Source of the DNA: Streptomyces glaucescens
Lineage (GTDB): Bacteria; Actinomycetota; Actinomycetes; Streptomycetales; Streptomycetaceae
Assembly: GCF_000761215.1 (NCBI RefSeq)
Contig: NZ_CP009438.1
Coordinates: 7,110,501-7,174,500 of the forward strand
Length of the DNA: 64,000 bases
Direction: 5' to 3'
Shown here piece by piece: positions 27,803-42,800 of the stretch. The notes beneath the pieces are model-generated. The model made no database searches, was not told the origin of the DNA, and saw only the letters and a list, made by a program, of their open reading frames with translations. The position numbers and the translations under genes were made by a program. Position 1 is the first letter of the stretch. Every line of letters starts with the position of its first letter.

Positions 27803-30800
27803 GACGTCCTGCCGCTCACCCCGCTCCAGGAGGGCATGCTCTTCCACCGGCTGGTCGGCGGCCCCGACGACGTCTACGTCGACCAGGCGGCCCTGCTGCT
27901 GGACGGCGTCGCCGACCCGCACGCCTTCGCCGTCGCCTGGCAGCGCGTCACCGACCGCACGCCGGCCCTGCGCACCTGCGTGGTCTGGGAGGACGTCCCC
28001 GTGCCCCTCCAGGTCGTGCGCCGCGACGTGCGGGTGCCGGTCACCCACCTCGACTGGCGCGGCCTGGACGAGGCGGAACGCGCCGAGCGCCTGGCCCGGC
28101 TGCGCGCCGACGACCTGGCCCGGGGCATCGACCTCGCCGCCGCGCCCCTGATGCGGCTGACCCTGGTCCGGCTGCCCGACGCCCGGCTGCACCTGCTGTG
28201 GACCTCCCACCACCTGATCCTGGACGGCTGGAGCCTGGCCCAGGTGCTGACCGAGGTGTGCGAGGAGTACGCGGCGCTCACCGCGGGCGCCGAGCCCCGG
28301 CCGCCGCTGCGCCGCCCCTTCGGCGACTACGTGCGCTGGCTCGCCGAGCAGGACCCCGACGCCGCGCGCGCCCACTGGCAGGGCGTCCTCGCCGGCTTCG
28401 CCGAACCCACCCCGCTGCCCGCCGACCGGCCCCTGCGCGAGGCCCACCAGGCCCGCTCCGCGGACGTGCACACGGCCGGCCTGGACGAAGCGGTGTCGGC
28501 CCGCCTCGCGCGCACCGCCCGCGAGGCCGGACTCACCCTGAACACGGTCGTGCAGGGCGCCTGGGCCCTGCTGCTGGCCCGCTACGCGGCCCAGGACGAC
28601 GTGGTGTTCGGCACCACCGTCTCCGGGCGGCCCGACGACCTGCCCGGCGTCGAGTCGATGGTCGGCATGTTCATCAACACCGTGCCCACCCGCGTCCGCG
28701 TCGACCCGGCCCGCCCGGCCGGCGCCTGGCTGCGCGAACTCCAGGACGCCCAGGCCGAGTCGAGACGGTACGCGGCCGTGTCGCTCGCCGAGCTGACCCA
28801 GCTGAGCGACGTGCCGTCCGGCAGCCCCCTCTTCCACAGCATGGTCGCCTTCGAGAACTACCCCTTCGACGAGGCCCGCACGGCCGGGTCGGGGATCCGG
28901 CTGGCCGAGGTGACCTCCCGCGACGCCACCAACTACCCGCTCGTCCTGCGCGCCTACCACGGCGAACGCCTCGGCTTCGACCTCGCCTACGACCCGGCCC
29001 TGTTCGACGCGGCGACCGTGCGCGCGCTCGCCGGGCGGCTGTGCCTGCTCCTCACCGAGCTGGCCGACGGCACCGGCCGGCCGCTGCGCGCCCTCGCCTG
29101 GACGACGGCCGAGGAGCGGCGCCGGATGCTCACCGACTGGAACGGCACCGAGAGCGGCCGCCCCGCCGAGACACTCGTGGACCTGTTCGAGGCCCAGGCC
29201 GCCCGCACCCCCGGCAACACCGCCGTCACCTGCGGAACCGAGCACCTGGACTACGCGGCCCTCGACGCCCGGGCCGGCCGGCTCGCCCACCGGCTCGCCG
29301 AGCTCGGCGCCGGACCCGAACGGTTCGTCGCCCTCGCCCTGCCCCGCTCCACCGACCAGGTCGTGGCCGTCCTGGCGGTGCTGAAGACCGGCGCGGCCTA
29401 CCTGCCGATCGACCCGAACTCGCCCGCCGAACGCATCGCCCACCTCCTCACCGACGCCGCCCCGGTGGCCTTGGTGACCACCGGCGGCACCGCGGCCCGC
29501 GCCGACGGCACCGGTGTGCCCGTCCTCCTCCTCGACGACCCGGACGTGGCAGCCGACCTCGCCCGCCGCCCGGCCGGCGGACCCGCCCCGGCCCGCCGCC
29601 CCCTGCCGGAGAGCCCCGCCTACGCCATCTACACCTCCGGCTCCACCGGCCGCCCCAAGGGCGTGGTGATCCCGCACGCCAACGTGGTGCGGCTGTTCAC
29701 CCGCACCCGCCCGTGGTTCGGCTTCGGCCCGGACGACGTGTGGACGCTGTTCCACTCCTACGCGTTCGACTTCTCGGTGTGGGAGCTGTGGGGCCCGCTG
29801 CTGCACGGCGGCCGGCTCGTCGTCGTGCCCGACGACACGGCCCGCTCCCCGGAGGACTTCCTGCGGCTGCTGGCCGACGAGCGGGTCACCGTCCTCAACC
29901 AGACGCCGTCCGCGTTCTACCCGCTCGTCCGCGCCGACGCCGACCACCCGGAGACGGGCGCCCGCCTCGCCCTGCGCACCGTGATCTTCGGCGGGGAGGC
30001 ACTGGACGTCGGCCGGCTCGCCGACTGGTGGGCACGCCACCCGGCCGCCGCCCCGCGCCTGGTCAACATGTACGGCATCACCGAGACCACCGTGCACGTC
30101 ACCCACGCCCCGCTCGACCCCGCCGGCGCCGCGAGCGGGCCCGCCAGCCCCATCGGCGTGGCCATCCCCGACCTGCGGGTGTACGTGCTCGACGCGGACC
30201 TGGCACCCGTGCCGCCGGGCGCGACCGGTGAACTGTACGTGGCGGGGGAGGGCCTGGCCCGCGGCTACCTGGGCCGCCCCGGCCTGACCGCCACCCGTTT
30301 CCTCGCCGACCCGTTCGGCCCGGCCGGCAGCCGCATGTACCGCACCGGCGACCGGGCGAAGTGGCGGCCCGACGGCACCCTGGAGTACCTGGGCCGCGCG
30401 GACGCCCAGGTGAAGATCCGCGGCTACCGCATCGAACCCGGCGAGATCGAGGCCGCCCTGCACAGCCACCCCGACGTCGCGGACGCCGCCGTCGGCGTGT
30501 TCGAGGACGCCTCCGGCACCCGCCGGCTGGTGGCGCACGTCGTCGGCTCCGGCGGTGCGACACCGCCCGCCGCCGAGCTGCGCGCCCATCTGGAGCGGCT
30601 GCTGCCCGCCCACATGGTGCCCGCCGCCTACGTCCCGATGGACGCGCTGCCGCTCACCGTCAACGGCAAGCTCGACCGGCGCGCCCTGCCCGCCCCGACG
30701 GCGGACGGCTACGCCGCCGACAGCGACCGGACCGCGCCGCGCACCCCCGCCGAACGGGCGGTCGCCGCCGCCTGGGCGGACGTCCTCGGAGCCGGCGAGG

Positions 30801-33800
30801 TGCACGCCGGGGACGACTTCTTCGCGCTCGGCGGCGACTCCATCCTCGCCGTCCGCGTCACCGCCCGGCTGCGCGCCGCGTTCGGCCCCGACGTCTCCCC
30901 GAGACTGCTGTTCACCCACCGCACGGTGGCCGCGCTCGCCGCCGAGCTCGGCGAACCGGCCGGCGACGCGCCCGCCCCCGCGGCCGACGCGATACCGGCG
31001 AGCGCCCCGCAGGCCCCGGCACCGCTGTCGTACGCCCAGCAGCGCCTGTGGTTCCTCGACCGGTTCGAGCCCGGCAGCACCGAGTACACGACGCTGTCCG
31101 TGCTGCGCCTGCGCGGCCCGCTCGACGAACCGGCCCTGCGCACCGCCCTGGACGGCCTCGTCGCCCGCCACGAGGCCCTGCGCACCACCTTCGCCGAACA
31201 GGACGGACAGCCCCGGCAGCTGGTGCACCCACCGCACCCGGTCGACCTCGCCGTGGCCGACCTCACCACCGCCGCCGACCCGCGGGCCGCGCTGGAGGAG
31301 CTGCTGGAGCACGAGGCCGCCACGCCCTTCGACCTGGCCGCCGGGCCGCTGCTGCGCGCCCGGCTGGCCCGCACGGCGGACGGCGAGCACGTGCTGGCCC
31401 TCGCCGTCCACCACATCGTGACCGACGGCTGGTCGCTCGGCGTCCTCGGCCGGGACCTGGGCGAGCTGTACGCGGCGGCCCACGAAGGCCGCCGCCCCGA
31501 ACTGCCCGAACTGCCCGTCCGGTACGCCGACCACGCCGCCTGGCAGCGTGCCCGCACCGGACAGGCCGAGCGGCAACTGGCCCACTGGCGCGAGAAGCTG
31601 GACGGCGTACCGCCGCTGGAGCTGCCGACCGACCGGCCGCGTCCCGCCGTACGCACCCGGGACGGCGCCCTCGTGACCTTCACCCTGCCCGCCGAGCTGA
31701 CCGACCGGCTGCGCGAGCGGGGCCGGGAGGCCGACGCCACCCTCTACATGACCCTGCTGGCCGCGTGCACGGTCCTGCTGTCCCGCTGGGCCGACCAGGA
31801 CGACTTCGCCGTCGGCACCGTCACCGCGGGCCGCGAGCGCCCGGAACTGCACGACGTCGTGGGCATGTTCGTGAACACCCTGGTGCTGCGCAACCCGGTG
31901 CGCCCCGGCACGACGTTCCGCGGCCTGCTGGAGCAGGTGCGCGAGACCGTCCTGGACGCGTTCGCCCACCAGGACGTGCCCTTCGAACGGCTGGTGGACG
32001 CCCTCCAGCCCGAACGGGACACCAGCCGCACCCCCCTGTTCCAGGTCATGGTCGCCCTGCACAACCTGGGCGCCCAGGCACCCGCGCTGCCGGGCCTGGA
32101 CACCGAACCGGTCCTGCCGCCGGTCCGGCACGCCACCTTCGACCTGGCCTTCGACTTCGTGGAGGACGACGGCGGCGTCACCGGCCACCTGGAGTACGAC
32201 ACCGGCCTGTTCGACGAGGACACCGTCCGCCGCCTGGCCGCCCGCCTGCGGCTGCTGCTGGAGGCGGCGGTGCGGGACCCGGACCGGGACGTGCGGGCAC
32301 TGGAGCTGATGACCCCCGACGAACGGCGGCGGGTGCTGCACGACGGACAGGGACCGCGCCTGACCGTCCCGCAGACCACCTTCCCCGCCCTGTTCGAGGC
32401 GCAGGCCGCCCGCACCCCGCACGCCACCGCGCTGGTGGCCCGGGACGCCACCCTCGACTTCGCCGCCCTCAACGAGCGCGCCAACCGGCTCGCCCACCAC
32501 CTGCTGGCCCAAGGAGCAGGCCCCGAACGCGTGGTCGCCGTGCGGCTGCCGCGCACCTCCGCCCTGATGGTGGCGGTCCTCGCCGTCGCCAAGGCGGGCG
32601 GCACCCTGCTGTACCTCGACCCCGACCTGCCCCGGGAACGCGCCGCCGGGCTCCTCGCGGACGCCGCCCCGCACACCGTGCTCACCGCCGACACCCTGCG
32701 CGACACGCCCTGGGACCGGCTGCCCGGCCACGACCCCACCGACCACGACCGCCCGGCCCCGCTGCGCCCGGACCACGCCGCCTACATCGTCTACACCTCC
32801 GGCTCCACCGGCCGCCCCAAGGGCGTCGTCGTGGAACACCGCCACCTGGTCAACCTCTGCCACGACCACCGCGAGGGGCTCGTCGCCCCGCACACCGCGG
32901 ACGGACGGCGGCTGCGCGCCGCGCTCAGCGCCTCGTTCTCCTTCGACACCTCCTGGGAAGGCCCGCTGCTGCTCGCCCTCGGCCAGGAGGTCCACCTCGT
33001 CGACGACGACGTACGCCTGGACCCCGACGCGTTCTGCGCGCAGGTCACCGAACGACGCCTGGACCTCGTCAACGTCACTCCGTCCTTCCTGCGCGAACTC
33101 CTCGCCGCGGGGCTCCTCGCCCCCGGCCGCCACCACCCGCGCGTCCTGCTGGTCGGCGGGGAGGCGACGGGCCCCGACACGTGGCACGAGCTGTGCGCCG
33201 CCGCCGGACTGGGCGTCACCGCCTACAACATGTACGGCCCCACCGAGTGCACCGTCGACGCCACCTACGGGCGCGTCACCGACCGCCCCGGCCGGCCGGC
33301 CATCGGACGGCCCGGCGCCAACCTGCGCGCCTACGTCCTCGACGGCGCCCTGCGCCCCGTGCCGCCCGGCACGCCCGGCGAGCTGTACCTCGCCGGCGCG
33401 CAGGTCGCCCGCGGCTACCTCAACCGGCCCGGCCTGACCGCCACGCGGTTCCTCGCCGACCCGTTCGGCGCGCCGGGGGAGCGGATGTACCGCACCGGCG
33501 ACCGCGCCCGCCGCGACGAGCGGGGACTGCTGGAGTTCCTGGGCCGCGCCGACGAGCAGATCAAGATCCGCGGGTTCCGCATCGAACCCGGCGAGGTCGA
33601 GGCCGCGCTCCTCGCCCACCCGGACGTCGCCGAAGCCGTCGTCACGGCACGCGAACACGCGGGCCGGCTCATGCTCGTCGCCCACCTCGTGCCCGCCGGG
33701 GACACCGCCCCGGCCGCCGACGAGCTGCGCCTCGCGCTGCGGCGCACCCTGCCGGACCACATGGTGCCGGCGGCGTTCGTGCCGCTGACCCGGATCCCGC

Positions 33801-36800
33801 GCACCACCAGCGGCAAGACCGACCGGCGCGCCCTGCCCGCCCCGCCCGCGCAGCCCGACCCCGCCGCCACCTACGTGGCACCCCGGCCCGGCGCCGAACA
33901 GACGCTGGCCGCGATCTGGGCCGACGTGCTGCGGGTCGAACGGGTGGGCGCCCGCGACAACTTCTTCGCGCTCGGCGGCGACTCGATCCTCAGCATCCAG
34001 ATCGTCTCCCGGGCCCGCCAGGCCGGACTCGCGCTGACCACGAAGGACGTCTTCCGCCACCAGACCGTCGCCGAACTCGCCCTGCGGGTCACCGAAGCGG
34101 CACCGGCCGCGGCGGACACGGCCGCGCCCGCCGAGGCGCCGCTCACCTCCATCCAGCGCTGGTACCTCGACGGCCGGCGCCCCGGCGACCCGCTGCGCTT
34201 CACCATGTCCCAGCGGCTCGAACTGGCCCCCGGGACCGACCTGGAGGCCCTGCGCCCCGCCGTGGACGCCCTCGTACGCCACCATCCGGCGCTGCGCACC
34301 CGCTTCCGCCGCACGGAGGACGGCTGGCGCCAGGAGGTCCTGCCCGGAGTCCCGGACGGCATCGTCACCCTGCACGACGTGACCGGCCTCGACGGCCCCG
34401 CCCTGGAGGCCGAGACGGCCCGCCTCGCGGACGAGGCCCGCGCCGCCCTCGACCCCGCCGAGGGCCGCCTGGCGCGCGTCCTGGTCCTCGACCGCGGCCC
34501 GCGGCGGGCCGCCCACCTGGTGTTCACCGTCCACCACCTGGCCGTCGACGGCGTCTCCTGGCGCATCCTGCTGGCCGACCTGGAGACCGCCCACCGGCAG
34601 ACCGCCGCCGGACTCCCCGTCGAACTGCCCCCCGCCACCACGGCGTACGGCCACTGGGCGGCCCGGCTGGAGGCCCACACCCGCTCCGGTGCCCTGGACG
34701 GTGACCTCGACCACTGGCGGCGCACCGCGGCGGCCCCCGCCGGCCTGCCCGCCGGACGGCCCGGCCCCAACACCCACGGCACCGCAGCCACGGTCACCGT
34801 GGAACTGGAGCCGGAGACCACCGAGGCCCTGCTGCGGCAGGTTCCCGAGGTCTACCGCACCCAGGTCAACGACGTCCTCCTCAGCGCCCTCGGCCGCACC
34901 CTGGCCCGCTGGTGCGGACGCGAGAGCGTGCTGGTCGGCGTGGAGGGCCACGGCCGCGAGGACCTCTTCGACGACCTGGACCTGTCCCGGACGGTCGGCT
35001 GGTTCACCGCCGAGTTCCCCCTCGCCCTGACCGTCGCCCCCGACGCCGGCTGGCACGACACCCTGCGCTCGGTCAAGGAACAGCTGCGCGCGGTGCCCCT
35101 GCACGGCCTGAGCCACGGCGCGCTGCGCCACCTGCTGCCCGACAGCCCGCTCGCGGGTGCCCCGGCACCCCGGGTCGGCTTCAACTACCACGGCCGGTGG
35201 GACGCCGACGGCGGAGGCGACGGCCTGTACGGCGCCGCCCTGCCCCCGGCCGGCTCCGACACCGACCCCGACGCCCCCCGGCCCTACCTGCTCGACATCA
35301 CCGGCGTGGTCCAGGACGGGCGGCTCGAACTCGGCTGGACGTACCCGCCGGCCGTCTACGACGAGTCCACCGTCCGCGCGCTGGCCGAGGAGATGTGCGC
35401 GGCGCTGCGCGAGATCGCCGCCCACTGCGCCCGCCCGGACGCCGGCGGCCGCACCCCGTCGGACTTCCCGCTGGCCCGGCTCGGCCAGCGGGAACTGGAC
35501 CGCCTCGTGGGCGACGGCCGGCACGTCGCCGACGTCCTGCCGCTGACACCGCTGCAGGCCGGCATGCTCTTCCACGGCCTGGTGGACACGGCGGGCGCCT
35601 ACTCCGACCGGGTGGCGGTCCGCCTGTCCGGGGTGAGCGACCCGCGGGCGTTCGCCGCCGCCTGGCAAGCGGTCGCCGACCGCACCGAGGCCCTGCGCAC
35701 CAGCGTCCACTGGCAGGGCCTGCCGCACCCCGTGCAGGTCGTGCACCGGCGCGTGGAGCTGCCCGTTACGCACCTGGACTGGCGGCACCTCACACCCGCC
35801 GAACGCGCGCGGCAGACCGAGGAACTGCTGGCCGCCGACCGCGCGGCGGGCATGGACCTCACCATCGCACCGCTCACCCGGATCACCCTGGCCGCGCTGC
35901 CCGGCGACGAGATCCTGCTGCTGTGGTCCTCCCACCACCTGATCCTGGACGGCTGGAGCACCGGACAACTGCTCACCGAGGTGTGCGAGCGCTACGCCGC
36001 GCTCACCGGCGGCCGGGCGGCCCCCGCACCGGTCCGGCGCCCGTTCGCCGACTTCCTGCGCTGGCTGCACGAGCAGGACGAGAACGCCGCCGAGGCCCAC
36101 TGGGCCGGTGCCCTCGCCGGGTTCCCCGCCCGCACCCCGCTGCCGTACGACCGCACGCCGGCCGAGGAGCACCGCGCCCGCGCCGCCGCCGTGGCGCACC
36201 GGCGGCTGGACGAGCACCTGTCGGCGCGGCTGCGGCGGAGCGCCGCCCGGGCCGGGCTGACCGTGAACACCGTGATCGAGGGCGCCTGGGCGCTGCTCCT
36301 GGCCCGCCACAGCGGCCGCGACGACGTCGTGTTCGGCACCACCGTCTCCGGACGCCCCGCCGAACTGCCCGGCGTCGAGTCGATGATCGGCATGTTCATC
36401 AACACCGTCCCCGCCCGCGTCCGGGTGCGGGGCGGGGGAGCGGTGTCCTGGCTGCGCGAGGTGCAGGAACGGCAGAGCGACGCCCGCCGCTTCGACTTCC
36501 TCGCCCTGCCCCGCATCCAGGCGCTGAGCGAGGTGCCGTCCGGCGAGGCGCTGTTCGACAGCATGGTGGTGTTCGAGAACTACCCCGTCGACGAGTCCGC
36601 CACGGCCCGCACGGGTGTGCGGGTCGAGGAGGTGCGCGCCGAGGACGCGCCCACCTTCCCGCTGTGCCTGCGCGCCCACCTCGGCGACCGCCTCGGCGTC
36701 GACCTGGCCTACGACGCCGGGCTGTTCGACGCGGACACGGCCGAACGCCTCGCGGACCGCCTCACGGTCCTCCTGCGCGCCCTCGCCGACGCCCTCGCGA

Positions 36801-39800
36801 CCGACGCGGACGTCACCGCCCTGGAGCCGCTGACCGAGGACGACCACGTGCTGCTCCGGCGGTGGGACACCACCGCCCGGCGGACGGTGCCGCGCAGCCC
36901 CGTCGACCTGTTCGCCGAGCAGGCCCGCCGCACCCCCGGGGCCCCCGCGCTGCGCGACGGCGACACGGAGCTGACGTACCGTCAGCTCGACGACTGGTCC
37001 GGTGCCGTGGCCTCCCGGCTCGTCGCCGACGGACTGCGGCCCGAGGACCGGGTGGCCCTGCTGATGGACCGCGGCGCCGAACTCGTCGTCGCCCAGCTCG
37101 CCGTCCTCAAGGCGGGCGGCGCCTACGTGCCGGTGGACGCCCGCGCCCCCGAGGACCGGCGCCGCGCGCTGACCGAGCGGGCGGGCGCGACGGCCCGGCT
37201 CACCGCCGAACACGTCGCCGCCGCGCGCACCCCCGTGCCGGGCGCCCCCGTCGCCGTACCGGCGGACCCCGACCGGCTCGCGTACGTCATGTTCACCTCC
37301 GGGTCGACCGGCGAACCGAAGGCGGTCGCCGTGCGCCACCGTGACGTGGCCGCCCTCGCCACCGACAGCCGCTTCACCGGCGGAGTGTGCGAGCGGGTGC
37401 TGCTGCACTCCCCGGTGGCCTTCGACGCCGCCACGTTCGAGGTGTGGGCGCCGCTGCTCACCGGCGGCTGCGTCGTCGTGGCGCCCCCGCGGCCGCTGGA
37501 CGCCGCGCTGCTGCGGCACCTGGTCCACGACAGCGGTCTGAGCGCGCTGTGGCTGACCGCCGGCCTGTTCCGGCTGCTGGCGCAGGACGCACCGGACTGC
37601 TTCACCGGCCTGCGCCAGGTGTGGACCGGCGGCGACGTCGTGCCCGCCGCCGCCGTGCGCCGCGTCCTGGCCGCCTGCCCGGGCCTGACCGTCGTGGACG
37701 GCTACGGCCCCACCGAGACGACGACGTTCGCCACGTCGTTCGCGCTCGCCGACGCGACCGCCGTCCCCGACACCGTGCCCATCGGCCACCCGCTGGACGA
37801 CGCGCGGGTACACGTCCTCGACGGCCGGCTGCGGCCCGTGCCGCCGGGCTGCCCGGGCGAGCTGTACATCGCCGGCGAGGGCGTCGCCCGCGGCTACCTG
37901 GGCCGTCCCGGCGACACCGCCGCCCGCTTCCTCGCCGACCCGGCCGGCCCGCCCGGCAGCCGCATGTACCGCACCGGCGACCTGGCCCGCCGCCGCCCCG
38001 ACGGCACCGTGGAGTTCCTCGGCCGCGCCGACGACCAGGTGAAGATCCGCGGCTTCCGCGTCGAACCCGGCGAGGTCGAGGCCGTCCTCGCGGGGCACCC
38101 CGGCGTCACCGACGTGACGGTGCTGGCCCGCGAGGACCGGCCCGGCAGCCGCCGCCTGGTGGCCTACGTGGTCGGCACCGACGACGTCACGGCGCTGCGG
38201 GAGTACGCCCGCGGCGCACTGCCCGACTACCTCGTCCCGTCGGCGTTCGTCGTGCTGCCCGCGCTGCCGCTCAGCCGCAACGGCAAGGTCGACCGGGCGG
38301 CACTCCCCGCGCCGGGGCCCGCGAGCGGCACACCCCAGGACGCGCCGGCCGAACCGCGCACCGACGCGGAGCGCCGCACGGTGGAGATCTTCGCCGACGT
38401 CCTCTCCGTGCCGCGCCCCGGCGTGCGGGACGACTTCTTCCAGCTGGGCGGCGACTCCATCCTCAGCATCCGGCTGGCCGCCCGCCTGTCCGAGGCGTTC
38501 GGCACCGACCTGTCCCCGCGGGCGGTGTTCACCCACCCCACCCCCGCGGCCCTCGCCGCCCTGCTCACCGAGGAACGCCCCGGTGACACCGCGCCCGCCG
38601 CGATCGTCCCGGTCACCCGGGACACGCCCGCCCCCATGTCGTACGCCCAGCAACGCCTCTGGTTCCTGGAGGAGTTCGCACCCGGCAGCGGCGAGTACGT
38701 CACCGCGCTGGCCCTGCGGCTGCGCGGCCCGCTCGACGTGCCCGCCCTCACCGCGGCCCTGCGCGCCCTGGTCGAACGGCACGAGGCGCTGCGCACCACC
38801 TTCGACGCGGTCGACGGCCACGGCGTGCAGATCGTCCACCCGGCCGGGGACGTGCCGCTGACCCTGCACGACGTGTCCGCGCTGCCGGCCGGCGAACGCG
38901 ACGCCCGTCTCGCGGACCTGCTGGACGCGGAACGGGCCCGCACCTTCGACCTGCGGCGCGGCCCCCTCCTGCACACGGGTCTGATCCGCCTCGCCGACGA
39001 CGAGCACGTCCTGACGCTGACCCTGCACCACATCGTCACCGACGGCTGGTCCACGGGCGTGCTCACCGGCGACCTCGCCCACTTCTACCGCGCCGGACTC
39101 GGCGCGGAGACGGGCACGCTGCCGCCGCTGCCGGTGCAGTACGCCGACTACGCCCACTGGCAGCGCGGGCGCGGCACCGACGACCACCTCGCGTACTGGA
39201 AGGAGCACCTGGCCGGCCTCGAAACCCTGGACCTGCCCACCGACCGGCCCCGTCCGGCGGTGCGCACCCACCACGGCGCCACCGTCCGCCTCGTCCTGCC
39301 CTGCGACACCACCCGCCGCCTCGCCCGGGTGGGCCGGGACCGGCAGGCCACCCTGTTCACCACGCTGGTCGCCGCCGCCCAGGCCTACCTGGCCCGCCTG
39401 ACCGGCGGCGAGGACATCACCGTCGGCACGGTCACCTCCGGCCGCGACCGCGCCGAGACCCAGCACCTCGTCGGGTTCTTCGTCAACACCCTCGTCCTGC
39501 GCTCCCGCGTCGAACCCGGCCGCCCCTTCCCGGAGTTCCTCGACGAGGTCCGCGGGACCGTCCTCGACGCCTTCGCTCACCAGGAGGCGCCCTTCGAGCA
39601 GGTGGTGGACGAGGTGCAGCCGGTCCGCGACACCAGCCGCACCCCCCTGTTCCAGGTCATGGTGGTCCTCCAGAACGCCCCGGCCGCCGCCCTCGACCTG
39701 CCCGGCATCGAGGTCACCGACGTCGACACCGAGCTGCGGCACGCCGCGTTCGACCTCACCCTGGAGTTCGCCGAGACCGGCACCGGCGAACTGCACGGCG

Positions 39801-42800
39801 TGCTCACCTACAACACCGACCTGTTCGACGCGGCCACCGCCGAACGCATGGCCGACCAGCTCGGCACCCTCCTGACCGCCGTCGCCGACGACCCCGACCG
39901 GCCCCTGGGCGCCCTGCCCCTGGCCACCGACGCGACGCTCAAGGCCGTCCTCGACCAAGGACGCGGAACCGCCCGCCCGGTCCCGGCGGCGACCCTGCCC
40001 GAGCTGTTCGAACGACAGGCCGCCCACACCCCCGACGCCGTCGCCCTGGCCGACGCCGACGGCCGCGAGCTGACGTACGCGCACGTCGAACGCGCCGCCA
40101 ACCGGCTGGCGCACCGCCTCATCGCCCAGGGCGTGGGACCCGAGCGGATCGTGGCACTGGCCCTGCCCCGCAGCGCCGAAACGGTCGTGGCTCAGCTCGC
40201 CGTCACCAAGGCCGGCGGCGCCTTCCTGCCCGTCGACCCGGACTACCCGGAACAGCGCCGCGCGTTCATGCTGCGCGACGCCGGCGCCTGGCTCGTCCTG
40301 GACGACCCCGCCGCCGTATGGGACGCGGACGGCCCGGACACCGCGCCCACGGACGCCGACCGCACGGCCGCGCTGACCGTCGACCACCCGGCGTACGTGA
40401 TCTACACGTCCGGCTCCACCGGCACGCCGAAGGGCGTGACGGTGCCGCACCGCGGCCTCGCCGCCTTCGCCGCGGCAGCCGCCGACCGCTACGACGCGGG
40501 CCCCGGCGACCGGGTCCTCCAGTTCGCCTCACCCAGCTTCGACGCCTCGGTGCTGGAGCTGTGCGTGTCCCTGCTCAGCGGCGCCACCCTGGTCACCGGG
40601 GAGGAGGGCCCCCTCGTCGGCGAGCGCCTCGCCCAGGTCCTCGCCGAGCGGCGCGTCAGCCACACCCTGATCCCGCCCGCCGCCCTCGCGACGGTCGCTC
40701 CGGAGGCCGCCGGCGCCCTGCCGCACCTGCGCACCCTCATCGTCGGCGCCGAGGCCTGCCCCGCCCACCTCGTCGAACGGTGGGCCCCCGGCCGACGGAT
40801 GATCAACTCCTACGGCCCGACCGAGGCCACCGTCGTTGCCACCTGGACCGGCCCGCTCACCCCGGGCACGGGCGTCCCGCCCATCGGCCGCCCGGCCGGC
40901 GCCACCCGCGTCCACGTCCTCGACGCCGCCCTGCGCCCCGTCCCGCCCGGGGTCACCGGCGAGCTCTACGTGTCCGGCCCCGGACTGGCCCGCGGCTACC
41001 TCGGCCGGCCCGGCCTGACGGCGTCCCGCTTCGTCGCCGACCCGTTCGGCGCGCCGGGGGAGCGCATGTACCGCACCGGCGATCTCGCCCGCTGGGACGC
41101 GAGCGGCGAACTGCGCTTCGCCGGACGCGCCGACGACCAGGTGAAACTGCGCGGCTTCCGCATCGAACCGGGGGAGATCGAGAGCGCGCTGCGCGGCAGT
41201 CCGCTGGTGCGCGACGCGGTGGTCACCGTACGCGGCGGCGGCAGCGACCCGGACGGCCGCTCCGGCGGACGGCTGGTCGCCCACGTCGTCCCCGCCGAGG
41301 GCACCCCGGAGGCACTGCCGGTACCCGAGCTGCGCGACCACCTCGCCCGGCTGCTCCCGCCGCACATGATCCCCTCGGCGTTCGTGCCGCTGGCACACCT
41401 GCCGCTCACCCCGAACGGCAAGACCGACCGCGGCGCGCTGCCCGAACCGGGCCCCGCCCACACCGCCACCGGGCCGCACACGCCGCCGCGCACCGACACC
41501 GAACGCCGCATCGCCCGCATCTGGGCCGACGTCCTCGGCGTGGCCGACGTCGGCGCGCACGACAACTTCTTCCACCTCGGCGGCGACTCCATCCTCAGCA
41601 TGCAGGTCGTCTCGCGGCTGCGCCGCGACGGGCTGCACCTGACCACCCGGGACCTGTTCACCCACCAGACCGTCGCCGAGCTGGCCGGCGTGGTCACCGC
41701 CGCGCCCCGGCACTCCGGGGACGAGGCGGTGAGCGGGGAGGTGCCGCTCACCCCCATCCAGGAGTGGTTCCTGACCAGCCCGCGCGCCAGCCACGCCCAC
41801 TTCAACCAGTCGCTGCTCCTCGAACTCACCCCCGACGCCGACGCCGCGGCCCTGGAGACGGCACTAAACGCCCTGCTCGACCACCACGACGCCCTGCGCA
41901 TGCGGTTCACCGCCGGCGAGGACGGCTGGCACCAGTTCAACCCGCCGGCGACCGACACCGACCGCGGCCTGCTCCTGACCCGCCACGACCTCAGCGGACT
42001 GACCTCCGCCGAGGCCGACGCGGCGATGGAGAAGACCGCCGACGACCTGCACACCGGCTTCGACCTGGCACGCGGCCCGCTGCTGCGGGCGGCCCTGTTC
42101 ACCGGCGACGCCGACCGGCCCGCCTTCCTCCTCCTGGTCGCCCACCACCTGGTCGTGGACGCCGTCTCCTGGCGCATCCTGCGGGACGACCTGGAGGCCG
42201 CCTACCGGCAGGCCGCCCAGGGCGAACCCGTCACGCTGGGCGACCGCACCACCTCCTTCCGCGACTGGGCCCGAGGCCTCGCCGCACACGTCGCGGCCGG
42301 CGCCCTCGACCACGAACTGCCCTACTGGGAACGGGCGGTGAACGCCGGGCCGCTCCCGGCCGAAGCACCGGCCGGGCCGGAGACGGGCACCGTCGGCACG
42401 CTCACCGTCGAACTGGACGAGGAGGACACCGAAGCGCTGCTGCGCGCCGCGCCGACCGCCTACCGCACCCGCGTCAACGACGTGCTGCTCGCCGCCCTCG
42501 CCCTCGCCCTGGCCCGCTGGACCGGCCGCGAGGAGGTCCGCCTGGACCTGGAGGGACACGGCCGCGAGGACGTCCTCGACGACGTCGACCTGACCCGCAC
42601 GGTCGGCTGGTTCACCACCGTCCACCCCGTCGCCCTCCAGGTGCCCGAACCCGCCGACCTCGGCCCCGCCCGCGACTGGCGCACCCTGGTGAAGTCGGTG
42701 CGCCGCCAGCTGCGCGCCGTGCCCGGCAACGGCCTCGGCTTCGGCGCGCTGCGCACCTTCGGCCCGCCCGAGGTGCGCGAGCGCCTGGGACGGTCCGCCC

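Noticed and set aside
23045..40450. A 5801-codon open frame on the minus strand opposite NRPS 2
   Set aside because: Same G+C effect as above; no recognisable domain and no ribosome site.
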